Position numbers and translations under genes: made by a program. From positions 1-64,000 of the forward strand of contig NZ_JAEMHM010000028.1 in NCBI RefSeq assembly GCF_016458275.1: a stretch of DNA of 64,000 bases, given 5' to 3'. Under the pieces are notes generated by a model. It was given only the letters and a program-made list of their open reading frames with translations, was not told where the DNA came from and searched no databases. Position 1 is the stretch's first letter. Each line of letters starts with the position of its first letter. Below are positions 26,173 through 34,974 of this stretch, piece by piece. The DNA is from Geomesophilobacter sediminis (GTDB lineage: Bacteria > Desulfobacterota > Desulfuromonadia > Geobacterales > Geobacteraceae).

Positions 26173-26886
26173 GTGGACCCCAACGAACTCATGAATAACG
26201 CGGATGCCGAGCGTCAGGAGCGGATCGAGGCGGCTTTAGGCTACCGTTTCCGGGACCGTGCCCTGCTCGACGAGGCGCTCACCCATCGATCCTTTCTGAA
26301 CGAGGCGCGGGGGGGCAAGGACAACCAGCGCCTGGAGTTTTACGGCGACGCGGTCCTCGACTTTCTCCTGTCCGGAATGCTCTTGAGCCGGTTTCCCGGC
26401 AGCCGGGAAGGGGAGCTGACCCGGTTGCGCGCGGCGCTGGTGGACGAAGAGAGCCTGGGGCGTCTCGCGGTGGCGCTCGACCTGGGACAGGCGCTCAGGC
26501 TCGGGCGCGGCGAGGAGAAAAGCGGCGGCCGGACCAAGCGCTCGCTTTTAGCCGACGCCTACGAGGCCCTTTTGGCGGCGATCTACCTCGACGGCGGTCT
26601 GGAACCGGTGACCCGCGTGGTTGCCGCCCACTTTGGCCCGCTCATCGACTCCGGCGAACTCTACGGCCGCGACCACAAGACCTTCCTGCAGGAGCTGGTG
26701 CAGACCCGGCACGGACTCCTGCCGAGTTACCGGGTCAAGGAGACCACCGGCCCGGACCACGACCGCCGCTTCACCGTGGAGATTTATCTGGGCGAAAAGC
26801 TGATGGGGGAGGGGACCGGGCGGAGCAAGAAGGAGGCCGAGCAGGCGGCGGCGCGCGCTGCGGCTTCGGTGCTCAAGGAGTCGTAG
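26173..26886 (+). CDS. rnc: Ribonuclease III
   Basis: This 237-residue enzyme has the catalytic signature NQRLEFYGDAVLDF (the family's ERLEFLGDAVL motif), LLADAYEALLAAIYLDGG in the endonuclease domain, and a C-terminal double-stranded RNA-binding domain from about residue 165 (KTFLQELVQ; GEGTGRSKKEAEQAAARAA). It processes rRNA and structured mRNAs. The start is uncertain: GTG 26173 and ATG 26191 are both possible and neither has a well-placed ribosome binding site; a stop at 26161 excludes anything longer. It heads the rnc-radical SAM-era operon. Confidence 0.93.
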   Translation: MDPNELMNNADAERQERIEAALGYRFRDRALLDEALTHRSFLNEARGGKDNQRLEFYGDAVLDFLLSGMLLSRFPGSREGELTRLRAALVDEESLGRLAVALDLGQALRLGRGEEKSGGRTKRSLLADAYEALLAAIYLDGGLEPVTRVVAAHFGPLIDSGELYGRDHKTFLQELVQTRHGLLPSYRVKETTGPDHDRRFTVEIYLGEKLMGEGTGRSKKEAEQAAARAAASVLKES

Positions 26887-26887
26887 C

Positions 26888-27931
26888 TTGAAAACACTGG
26901 TGGTCCCGTTCTTCATTCCCCACCTCGGGTGCCCGCACCGCTGCGTCTTCTGCGACCAGGAAAAGATCGCCGGTGCCCGCCCCATCCTTCCCTCGCCCCA
27001 CGAGATCACGGCACGGATCCACGAGTACCGGGGGAGCGCCCCGGGCCGCTCCGTCGAAGTCGCCTTTTTCGGGGGGACCTTCACCGCGCTGCCGCGCGCC
27101 GACCAGGAGCGGCTCCTCGCGCCGCTGCAGCCGCTCATTGCCGGCGGGGAGGTGGTGAAAGTCCGGGTCTCCACCCGCCCCGACGCCGTCTCCGCCGACG
27201 ATGCCTCGTTCCTGAAGCGGATGGGGGTGCGCCTGGTCGAGCTCGGGGTCCAGTCGATGGACGACGAGGTGCTGGAGCTTTCCGGGCGCGGGCACCAGGC
27301 CTCCCACGTGGAAGAGGCCTTCCGCCATCTGAAAAAGGCGGGGATCGCGGTCGGCGCCCAGTTGATGCCCGGGCTTCCCGGCGACACCGAGGCCCGTTCG
27401 CTGGCCTCGCTCGAGCGGGTGCTGAAGCTCGAGCCGGCCTGCCTGCGGATCTATCCGGCGCTGGTTTTGGAGGGGACGGAGCTGGCGCGGCGTTACCGGG
27501 AGGGGGGATACGCGCCCCTTTCCCTTCCGGCGGCGGTCACGGTGGGCAAGCAGATGCTCCGGGCCGCGCTCAAGCACGGCGTGCCGGTACTGCGCATCGG
27601 GCTGCATCCTTCCATCGAGCTCGCCGCGCCCGGGGTGGTACTGGCCGGGCCCGAGCACCCGGCCCTGGGGCAGCTTTTGGAGTCGGAACTCTACTACGAC
27701 GCGGCGCGCGTCCTGGCGGCCGAAATCCCCCGCGGCAGCCGGGTGGTGCTTTCCTGCCACCCCCGCCGGATTTCCGACCTGATCGGGCAGCGGCGCCGCA
27801 ACCTCGCCCGGCTCAAGGAGGAATTCGGGATCGAGGTCGCCGCAGTCCAGCCCCGGGAGGGACTGGGCCGCACCGTCGTGGCGCTTGCCTGGGGGGGCGG
27901 GGAGCGTTCGGTCGACCTGTTGGAGCTCTAG
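26888..27931 (+). CDS. Elp3-like radical SAM protein
   Basis: This 347-residue protein has the cluster motif [10 protein letters not shown] (Cx3Cx2C) near residue 15, [11 protein letters not shown], and [13 protein letters not shown] typical of the Elp3/MiaB-like radical SAM group. There is no acetyltransferase domain, so it is not full Elp3. The substrate is unknown. The TTG at 26888 is supported by AAGGAG seven bases upstream, within the end of rnc, with rnc stopping only one base before. Linkage with rnc and era suggests an RNA-related job, which is inference. Confidence 0.8.
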   Translation: MKTLVVPFFIPHLGCPHRCVFCDQEKIAGARPILPSPHEITARIHEYRGSAPGRSVEVAFFGGTFTALPRADQERLLAPLQPLIAGGEVVKVRVSTRPDAVSADDASFLKRMGVRLVELGVQSMDDEVLELSGRGHQASHVEEAFRHLKKAGIAVGAQLMPGLPGDTEARSLASLERVLKLEPACLRIYPALVLEGTELARRYREGGYAPLSLPAAVTVGKQMLRAALKHGVPVLRIGLHPSIELAAPGVVLAGPEHPALGQLLESELYYDAARVLAAEIPRGSRVVLSCHPRRISDLIGQRRRNLARLKEEFGIEVAAVQPREGLGRTVVALAWGGGERSVDLLEL

Positions 27932-28019
27932 CTCCCTGATGCCGTCGCTTAACCCCAAAGATGTGCCACCAGCCGCGGAGATCGGGGCTGTATCGCAACC
28001 AATTTCAAGGAGGACCACC

Positions 28020-28913
28020 GTGTCCGAACAACCTTTCCGTTCCGGTTTCGTTTCCATCATCGGGCGTCCCAACGTCGGAAAATCTACCCTTTTGAACCGG
28101 ATCCTGGGGGAGAAGATCGTCATCACCTCCGACAAGCCCCAGACCACCCGCAATCGAATCCAGGGGATCCACAACCTCCCCGGCGGGCAGATGGTCTTCA
28201 TCGACACCCCGGGGATCCATCGCGCCAAGAGCCGGCTCAACCGGTTCATGGTGGATGAGGCGCTCTCCTCGGTGCAGGGGGTGGACGTCATCCTCTTCCT
28301 GGTGGACGGTGCTGCCGATCCGGAGAAAGAGGCGCCGATGATCCACGAGGTACTCGCGGGGGTGGAGAGCCCGGTCATCCTGGTTATGAACAAGATCGAC
28401 CTGATCCCCAAAGGGGAGCTTTTAGAGCGGATGTCGGCCTACTCGGGGGTGTTTCCGTTCCGCGAGATCTTCCCGATTTCGGCGGCAACCGGCGACGGGG
28501 TGGAGCCGCTGGTCCGGCTGGTTTACGATCTTTTGCCCGAGGGGCCGTGCTACTTCCCGGACGACATCCTCACCGACGTGCCGGAGCGTTTCATCGTCGC
28601 CGAGATCATCCGGGAGAAGATCTTCCGCCTGACCCGGGACGAGGTGCCGTATTCGGTGGCGGTGGTCGTCGACAGCTTCAAGGAGCGGGAAAACGGCGTG
28701 GTTGCCATCGCCGCCACCATCAACGTCGAGCGCGACTCCCAGAAGGGGATCATCATCGGCAAGAAGGGGACCATGCTCAAGCGGATCGGCTCCGACGCCC
28801 GCCAGGAAATCGAGCAGCTCCTCGACGCCAAGGTCTTCCTGGAGCTCTTCGTCCGGGTGAGCACCGAATGGAGCGAGAACAGCCGCATGCTCAAGGAGTT
28901 CGGCTACGAGTGA
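28020..28913 (+). CDS. era: GTPase Era
   Basis: This 297-residue protein has G1 [10 protein letters not shown]3 DTPGI, G4 NKID and a C-terminal KH domain with [15 protein letters not shown]. It binds the 3' end of 16S rRNA and assists small-subunit assembly. GTG 28020 is preceded by AGGAGG six bases upstream, so I prefer it to the longer frame from 27885, whose first residues have no Era character. A strong terminator follows. Confidence 0.95.
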   Translation: MSEQPFRSGFVSIIGRPNVGKSTLLNRILGEKIVITSDKPQTTRNRIQGIHNLPGGQMVFIDTPGIHRAKSRLNRFMVDEALSSVQGVDVILFLVDGAADPEKEAPMIHEVLAGVESPVILVMNKIDLIPKGELLERMSAYSGVFPFREIFPISAATGDGVEPLVRLVYDLLPEGPCYFPDDILTDVPERFIVAEIIREKIFRLTRDEVPYSVAVVVDSFKERENGVVAIAATINVERDSQKGIIIGKKGTMLKRIGSDARQEIEQLLDAKVFLELFVRVSTEWSENSRMLKEFGYE

Positions 28914-28940
28914 GCCGTCCAACCGACGCACCCCACTCGG

Positions 28941-28984
28941 CAACAAAAAAATCCGGTCCCGGAAAGGGCCGGATTTTTTTGTTG
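28941..28984 (+). terminator. Terminator of the rnc-era operon
   Basis: CAACAAAAAAATCCGGTCC and GGGCCGGATTTTTTTGTTG pair over 19 bases with one G-U pair, 27 bases after the era stop. Confidence 0.92.
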
Positions 28985-29070
28985 CCGCAGGGGCCGATCC
29001 CGGGGAAGCGCTCGGCTCTTGATCGGACGGCGCTGGCGCATCTATGGAATGTCACGAAAGCGGGCTTTTT

Positions 29071-29100
29071 TTGTGAAAAGATAAATTAGCATCGTATAAT
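29071..29100 (+). promoter_or_regulatory. Promoter of the Big2-repeat lipoprotein gene
   Basis: TTGTGA and a perfect TATAAT are 18 bases apart, 50 bases upstream of the start codon, in an AT-rich stretch. Confidence 0.65.
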
Positions 29101-29150
29101 GTACTCCGCTTGCCTTGTCTTTTAGTTAAGGGGGGAAAGGAAGGCGGACC

Positions 29151-31214
29151 ATGAGAAAAAGCAAACTTTGGATCTTAGTATTGGTTTTGGGCATCTGCGG
29201 CTGTGGTGGCGGTTCCGGGGGGAGTCCTCCTGCCGGGGCGGGAGCTCCCTCCCTTGATTCCATCGTGGTAGTTCCGGGAGATCGCACTTTGGCCGCGCAG
29301 GCGGTGCTCCAACTGAGCGCCACCGGCAATTATGCCGACGGGTCGCACAGCGACATCACCCGGACGGTAACCTGGGTCTCGTCGGCGCCGGCGGTCGCCG
29401 CGGTGGATACCAGCGGCAAGGTGACCGCGGGGACGGCCGGGACGGCGGCCATCACGGCCAAGCTCGGCACGGTGACCAGCCAGCCGGTGCTGCTGACGGT
29501 CAATGCGGCCGTTCCTACCCTGACCGCCGTCACCATCGATCCCCCTGTGGCGAACCTCCCGGTCGGGACTGCGGAACGGTTCACCGCCACGGCGACCTAT
29601 TCCGACGGCACCCGGAGCGACGTCACCGGCAGCGCGACCTGGACGGCCACCGCGCCGGTGGTCACCTTGGGGGGGACCGGGCAGGCCACCGCGGAGGCCC
29701 CCGGTACGGCGACGATCAGCGCATCGTTTCAGGGGATAACCGGAGGGGCATCGGTGACCGTGACCCCGGCCGCCTTGATGGCGCTTTCGCTGGATCCACC
29801 CGCCCAGACCATCGCCTTGGGGACCACGTGCGGCTTCACCGCAACCGGCCTCTATTCGGACGGCTCTTCCCGCGAACTTACCCGGGAGGTGAGCTGGCAG
29901 GCCTCCGATCCGGCGGTCGCCGCCGCGGAGACCGGCAGCGGGGCCGAGGGGAATTTCACCTCGACCTCGGTGGGCTCGGTGCTGGTGACGGCGACGCTGC
30001 AGGGGGTGCAAGGGACTGCCGCGCTTACCGTGAGTCCGGCGCGGCTGGTTTCCCTCTCCCTCACCCCGGAACATCCGTCGCTTCCCCTGGGGACCTCGGT
30101 TGCCCTCACCGCCGTCGGCACGTTCTCCGACGGCTCCACCCAGCCGATGGGGAGCGTCACCTGGCTCTCCTCCAATGCGGACGTCGTCGGGGTCAGCAAT
30201 GCCGGGACCGCGACCTCGCACGGGATCGGGACCGCCACCGTTTCGGCCAGCGTCGGTTCGGTGCGGGGCAATACCACCCTGACCGTCACACCGGCCTACC
30301 TGGTCCGGGTGGCGGTCACTCCCGCGGACCAGGCGCTCCCCTTGGGGACCTCGCGCCAGTTCACCGCAACCGGCACCTATTCCGACGGATCGGTGCGCGA
30401 TGTCACCGCCGCTGCGACCTGGACCTCCTCGGCACCAACGGTGGCCGGCGTCGGCAACGCTGCCGGAGTGGCCGGCAAGGTGAGCGCCCTGGCCGTGGGA
30501 GTGGGCACCATCACCGCCACGGTTCCGGTGACCATTCCGGCGCCCGGGGCGGTGGTCGCGACCACCGGAGTGACGGTGACCCCGGCCACGCTGATTTCGC
30601 TGGCGCTCAACCCGATCGACTTCACCTTGCCGCTGGGCACCACGCGGACCCTGATGGCGACCGGTACCTATTCCGACGGCACGACCCAGGACCTCAGCCG
30701 TTCGGTCACCTGGAGCTCTTCGGCACCGGATGTCGCCCAGGTCAGCAATGCCTCCGGCACCGTCGGGAAGGTCACGCCACTTACCACCGGGGGCGCGACC
30801 ATAACGGCGAGCTTGGGGGGCAAGTCCACCGTCGCCACGGTGACCGTCACCCCGCTGGACATCATGAACCTCCGCGGGACCTGGGTCGGGAGCTACACCA
30901 TCTACGACGATCCGGGCAACCCCGCCGAGCTCGGGACCTATTCCTTCACCCTGGTCCTCGGGCAAAGCGGGAGCACGGTCACCGCCTCGCCCACCTTGCG
31001 CGGCGCCATCGAGGGGAACGGCTCCCTGGTGGGCGCGGTGAGCGGAGACCAGTTCCGGTTCTCCTTCACCTATACCTCGCCGAGCAACGGCCTGTTGATG
31101 ACCGACACCGGACTGGCCCACGTCGTGGGGGACACCATGACCGGCGACGTGGTGGAGAACTTCCTGCTCGGTTACAACTGCAGTTACCACTTCACCCTGA
31201 CCCGGCAGCAGTAG
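29151..31214 (+). CDS. Lipoprotein with six Big2 immunoglobulin-like repeats
   Basis: This 687-residue protein has a lipoprotein signal (hydrophobic core, then GICGCGGG; lipid on Cys16 or Cys18) and a Gly/Ser/Pro-rich linker. Six Big2 (bacterial Ig-like group 2) repeats of 85-100 residues follow, starting near residues 33, 122, 208, 299, 383 and 482. Each carries a copy of TATGTYSDGS, a TWTSSAP-like strand and a GTATITA-like end. The last ~115 residues (MNLRGTWVGSYTIYDDPG onward) form a separate beta-rich domain. Such proteins are usually surface adhesins or matrix proteins; function here is inferred. It is monocistronic, with its own promoter and terminator. Confidence 0.85.
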   Translation: MRKSKLWILVLVLGICGCGGGSGGSPPAGAGAPSLDSIVVVPGDRTLAAQAVLQLSATGNYADGSHSDITRTVTWVSSAPAVAAVDTSGKVTAGTAGTAAITAKLGTVTSQPVLLTVNAAVPTLTAVTIDPPVANLPVGTAERFTATATYSDGTRSDVTGSATWTATAPVVTLGGTGQATAEAPGTATISASFQGITGGASVTVTPAALMALSLDPPAQTIALGTTCGFTATGLYSDGSSRELTREVSWQASDPAVAAAETGSGAEGNFTSTSVGSVLVTATLQGVQGTAALTVSPARLVSLSLTPEHPSLPLGTSVALTAVGTFSDGSTQPMGSVTWLSSNADVVGVSNAGTATSHGIGTATVSASVGSVRGNTTLTVTPAYLVRVAVTPADQALPLGTSRQFTATGTYSDGSVRDVTAAATWTSSAPTVAGVGNAAGVAGKVSALAVGVGTITATVPVTIPAPGAVVATTGVTVTPATLISLALNPIDFTLPLGTTRTLMATGTYSDGTTQDLSRSVTWSSSAPDVAQVSNASGTVGKVTPLTTGGATITASLGGKSTVATVTVTPLDIMNLRGTWVGSYTIYDDPGNPAELGTYSFTLVLGQSGSTVTASPTLRGAIEGNGSLVGAVSGDQFRFSFTYTSPSNGLLMTDTGLAHVVGDTMTGDVVENFLLGYNCSYHFTLTRQQ

Positions 31215-31242
31215 CACGCACCCCGGTAGTACCGCAGTACCC

Positions 31243-31276
31243 AAAAGCCGCGAAGGCACCTGCCTTCGCGGCTTTT
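31243..31276 (+). terminator. Terminator of the Big2 lipoprotein gene
   Basis: AAAAGCCGCGAAGGCA and TGCCTTCGCGGCTTTT form a perfect 16-pair stem around CC. The right arm ends in TTTT. Confidence 0.88.
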
Positions 31277-31346
31277 GTCGTTGCCGGCTCCAGAAAAAGC
31301 ACCACCAAGGACGAGGAGACGAGCTGGACGGAGTGGACTTTGTGGG

Positions 31347-31384
31347 GAGGGCCCATTGCTCATTGTTTCATTGTCTCATTGCCC
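31347..31384. repeat. Low-complexity CATTGCTCATTG words
   Basis: CCATTGCTCATTG, TTTCATTG and TCTCATTG occur in a row between the lipoprotein terminator and der. They are the reverse complement of the AGCAATGAGC words near 13017 and 47636. Confidence 0.5.
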
Positions 31385-31505
31385 CCGCCCTCCGGTATTA
31401 ACGTTGCTTCTTGACGCGCAAAATGTTACAAGATCAGGTTGCCGCAAAATCTCATGAATTTGGAAAGCGCCCTTAATACAAAAGCTTGGCGCGGCGTAGG
31501 AAGCC

Positions 31506-32828
31506 ATGAAACCTATCATTGCCATCGTCGGACGTCCCAATGTCGGGAAATCCACGCTCTTCAACCGCCTGGTCGGCCGCCGCAAGGCCATGGTCGACGA
31601 CATGCCCGGCGTCACCCGCGACCGCAATTACGCCGAGGTCACCCGCTTCGACCGTCCCTTCATCCTGGTCGACACCGGCGGCTTCGAGCCGGAGACCAAC
31701 GACCGCCTCCTGCAGCAGATGCGGGAGCAGTCCCGGTTCGCCATGGACGAGGCGGACCTGATCCTCTTGGTGCTGGATGCGCGCTCCGGCCTCACTCCCG
31801 CCGACGAGGACGTGGTCGAGATGCTGCGCCGCGTCGACAAGCCGGTCTTCTTCGTGGTCAACAAGGTGGACGGCGACCGTCAGGAGAACGCCGCCGGCGA
31901 CTTCTACTCCATCGGGGTCGACCGCCTCTACACCGTTTCCGCCGAGCACAACCGCGGCATCGGCGACCTGATGGACGACGTCATGGAAGTCCTCCCGGTG
32001 GACGCCGGGAAGGACGAGGCAAGCGACGTCACCCGCATCGCCGTGGTCGGGCGCCCCAACGTCGGTAAATCCACCCTGGTGAACCGCCTTTTGGGCTACG
32101 AGCGGGTGGTCGCCAACCCGACCGCCGGCACCACCCGGGACGCCGTCGACACCCGCTTCCTGTGCAACAAGAAGCCCTACGTCCTCATCGACACCGCCGG
32201 GATCCGCCGCAAGGGGAAAACGGTGGAGAAGGTGGAGAAGTACAGCGTCATGGATGCGCTCCGCTCCATCGAGCGCGCCGACGTGGTGCTCATCGTCTTG
32301 TCCGCCGAGGACGGGGTGACCGAGCAGGATTCCAAGATCGCCGGCTACGCCTACGAGGCGGGACGCGGCTGCATCTTCGTGGTCAACAAGTGGGACACCC
32401 TGGAGAAGGACAACTCCTCCATGGGGAAATTCGTCGAGGAGATCCGGCGCTCCTTCAAGTACCTTCCCTTCGCGCCGATCCTCTTCATCTCGGCCAAGAC
32501 GGGCCAGCGCACCGGGAAGATCATCGCCGAGGTGGACCTGGTCATGGAGCAGTTCTCGCGCCGGGTCACCACCTCGGAGCTGAACCGCGTCTTCTCCAAG
32601 GCGGTCGAAGAGCATCACGCCCCGATGGACGGGGGGCGGCGGGTGAAGTTCTACTTCGCCACCCAGGTCGGCACCAAGCCCCCCTCCTTCGTCATCTTCA
32701 CCAACCGTCCCGAGGGGATCCACTTTTCCTATGAGCGGTACCTCATGAACTCCTTCCGGGAGGCGTTCGGTTTCAACGGCACACCGCTCCATTTGATGTT
32801 CCGGGGGAGAGATCGCAAAGAGCGCTAA
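31506..32828 (+). CDS. der: Ribosome-associated GTPase Der (EngA)
   Basis: This 440-residue protein has two consecutive GTPase domains, each with GRPNVGKST (residues ~8 and ~180), DTGGF/DTAGI and NKVD/NKWD. A C-terminal KH-like domain follows (about 355-440, with [19 protein letters not shown]). The double GTPase arrangement is unique to Der, which acts in large-subunit assembly. A purine-poor stretch precedes the ATG, so initiation may be weak. It ends 92 bases before the chemosensory cluster. Confidence 0.96.
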   Translation: MKPIIAIVGRPNVGKSTLFNRLVGRRKAMVDDMPGVTRDRNYAEVTRFDRPFILVDTGGFEPETNDRLLQQMREQSRFAMDEADLILLVLDARSGLTPADEDVVEMLRRVDKPVFFVVNKVDGDRQENAAGDFYSIGVDRLYTVSAEHNRGIGDLMDDVMEVLPVDAGKDEASDVTRIAVVGRPNVGKSTLVNRLLGYERVVANPTAGTTRDAVDTRFLCNKKPYVLIDTAGIRRKGKTVEKVEKYSVMDALRSIERADVVLIVLSAEDGVTEQDSKIAGYAYEAGRGCIFVVNKWDTLEKDNSSMGKFVEEIRRSFKYLPFAPILFISAKTGQRTGKIIAEVDLVMEQFSRRVTTSELNRVFSKAVEEHHAPMDGGRRVKFYFATQVGTKPPSFVIFTNRPEGIHFSYERYLMNSFREAFGFNGTPLHLMFRGRDRKER

Positions 32829-32920
32829 ATTCTTACTTCATTCTTTACTTGAACAAACCGATAGTTTAGTATGAGGCAGTTTTTTTTCGGCTTTTCCAAC
32901 GTGGCTAGGAACCTGGAATC

Positions 32921-34600
32921 ATGAGTCTTGTCGGCAACCTGCACGACCTGGGGCTGGGGGAGATCCTGCAGATCGTCAGCCTGAGCAGGAAGTCGGGACT
33001 CCTCTCCCTTTCCCACCGCGACAAAAAGGCGGAGCTGCTCTTTCGCCGCGGCGACGTCATCCGCGCCAGTTCCAGCGACGTTCCGGCGCGGCTGGGCGAG
33101 CTACTCCTCTCCCGCGACGTGGTCGATTCCGCGACGCTCGCGCGCGCCCTGGCCCTGCAGGCCGAGGAAGGCTACCGCCGCCTGCTCGGCGCGATCCTGG
33201 TGGAGTTCGGCGTGAGCGCCCAGGCGATCGAGGACGTGGTGCGGGAGCAGATCGAGACCGCGGTCTTCGGCCTTTTCGACTGGGACGAGGGGGCCTTCGA
33301 GTTCGAGATCCGGGAGGTGGCCGCGCTGCCGGATGCGGTCCGGGTCGATCCGCTGCAGTTGGTCATCGACCTGGGGGTGAGCCCGCAATGGCTTGCCATG
33401 GAAGGGACCCGGATCCTGGACGAGAAGCGGCACAGCGCCGAGGAGGGGGAGGAGGTCGACTTCGCCTTCAACCTGATCCCCGAGGCACCGGCCGCTGCGG
33501 CCGAACCGGCCGCAACCGTTAACCGGACCGGCCCGAGCGATGCCCGGGCGGCCGAGGGGGTTAAGGAGCTGCGGCGACCGTCCCCTGAGCTGAGCCAGGG
33601 GCGTCCGCTGATCCTGGTGGACGACGACCCGGCCACCCTGCAGGCGCTGGAAGGGGTGCTTTCCCGGGCCGGCTATGCGGTCACCCCGGCGGGGGGAGGG
33701 GAGGCTGCCCTCATCGCGCTGGACACCATGTACGCCGAGGGAGTGCGCCCGGTGCTGGTGGTCGACCTGGTGATGCCCCGCATGGATGGGACCGGCCTCT
33801 TCGGCGGTCTCGAGTTTTTGGAGCTGGTGCAGCACAACTTCCCGGACGTCTCCCCCCTTGCGGTGACCGATCTGCGCGACGAGGAGGCCGAGGCGACCCT
33901 GCGGGAGCTCTCGGTGCCGCTTCTGGACAAGCCGGCGCGCGGGGCCGAGGATGGTTTCGCGGGCTCCCTGGAGCGCGCCCTCGGCGCGGATGGAGCGCCC
34001 CTCGACCTGGGGCAGGAACTCCGGCAGGAGTTGGGCGAGGCAGCCGAACCGCCGGAGCCGGCGCCGGCCGCGGCAGCGGAAGAGCCCGGGCTTTCCGGCA
34101 TGCTGGAAGAGTTGCGCCAGCCCGCGCTGGGGGGCGGGGTGATCCTTTTGGCGCTCCGGTTCGCCGCCCGTTTCCTGAACCGCGGGGTGATCTTCCTGGT
34201 CGGCCGGGAAGGGATCGTCGGCGCGGGGGAGTTCGGGATCGACTCCGGCGACGGGCGGGCCGCGGCACGGATCCGGAGCCTCAAGGTCCCGACCCAGGCG
34301 CCGTCCGTTTTGGCAACCGTCGCGGCAAGCGGCCGCCCCTTCAAGGGGGTCGTTCCCGAGGCGCGCTGGAATGATGTGCTGCTGAAGGAACTAGGAGAGG
34401 GGAGACCGGTGGAGGCGTTTGCCGCACCGATCGTGAGCGCGGGGAAGGTCGTGGCGATCCTCTATGGCGATAACCTTCCCAACTACACGCCGATCGGCGA
34501 GACCGACGCGTTGGAGATTTTCCTGAGTCAGGCGGGCGTAGCAATGGAAAAGGCCTTCCTGAAACGTACGCTGCAAGAGCAAGGTCAGGAGGAGACGTGA
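32921..34600 (+). CDS. PATAN (DUF4388) - receiver - GAF-like regulator, first gene of the chemosensory cluster
   Basis: This 559-residue protein starts with a DUF4388/PATAN domain (LVGNLHDLGLGEILQIVSLS; GDVIRASSSDVPARLGELLL), about residues 1-170. A Pro/Ala-rich linker leads to a receiver-like domain (LILVDDDPATLQALEG; VVDLVMPRMDGTG, probable Asp near 285), about 228-350. A C-terminal GAF-like region (about 395-550) contains RGVIFLVGREGIVGAGEFG and IVSAGKVVAILYGDN. PATAN-receiver proteins link phosphosignalling to protein-protein contacts, for example PatA-type regulators. The stop overlaps the following receiver gene by four bases. It may be an output or input component of the array; which is not clear. 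Confidence 0.78.
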   Translation: MSLVGNLHDLGLGEILQIVSLSRKSGLLSLSHRDKKAELLFRRGDVIRASSSDVPARLGELLLSRDVVDSATLARALALQAEEGYRRLLGAILVEFGVSAQAIEDVVREQIETAVFGLFDWDEGAFEFEIREVAALPDAVRVDPLQLVIDLGVSPQWLAMEGTRILDEKRHSAEEGEEVDFAFNLIPEAPAAAAEPAATVNRTGPSDARAAEGVKELRRPSPELSQGRPLILVDDDPATLQALEGVLSRAGYAVTPAGGGEAALIALDTMYAEGVRPVLVVDLVMPRMDGTGLFGGLEFLELVQHNFPDVSPLAVTDLRDEEAEATLRELSVPLLDKPARGAEDGFAGSLERALGADGAPLDLGQELRQELGEAAEPPEPAPAAAAEEPGLSGMLEELRQPALGGGVILLALRFAARFLNRGVIFLVGREGIVGAGEFGIDSGDGRAAARIRSLKVPTQAPSVLATVAASGRPFKGVVPEARWNDVLLKELGEGRPVEAFAAPIVSAGKVVAILYGDNLPNYTPIGETDALEIFLSQAGVAMEKAFLKRTLQEQGQEET

Positions 34601-34962
34601 AGAGGATACTCATTGCCGAAGATTCCAACACCATGCGTTCGATGCTCATCTCGACCATCGACGAGTTGGAAAAGTATGCCATTGTCGAGGCAGCCAGTGG
34701 TTTCGAGGCGTTGCGGCTGCTTCCCCGCGAACATGTGGACCTGATCATCACCGACATCAACATGCCCGACATCAACGGGCTGGAGCTGATCAGCTACGTC
34801 CGCAACAACCCGAACTACCAGAACATCCCGCTTTTCATCGTCTCCACCGAGAGCGGCGAGAAGGACCTGGAGAAGGGGCTCGCCCTGGGCGCCAACGAAT
34901 ACCTGGTGAAACCGTTCGACCCCCAGAAGCTGCAGGAGCTGATCACCAAGTACCTGGATTAG
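34597..34962 (+). CDS. CheY-like single-domain response regulator 1
   Basis: This 121-residue receiver has AEDSNTMRSM as its acidic pocket, the phospho-acceptor Asp53 in ITDINMPDINGLELI, and the conserved Lys in LVKPFDP near residue 105. No output domain is present. GTG 34597 overlaps the previous stop and has AGGAGGAG upstream. It sits directly before cheA, so it is a likely phosphorylation target of that kinase. Confidence 0.9.
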   Translation: MKRILIAEDSNTMRSMLISTIDELEKYAIVEAASGFEALRLLPREHVDLIITDINMPDINGLELISYVRNNPNYQNIPLFIVSTESGEKDLEKGLALGANEYLVKPFDPQKLQELITKYLD

Positions 34963-34974
34963 GGACCGCCACCT

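Noticed and set aside
29175-31259. 694-codon open frame antisense to the Big2 lipoprotein
   Set aside because: It mirrors the repeat structure of the sense gene and includes the lipoprotein terminator hairpin; no ribosome binding site or known fold.
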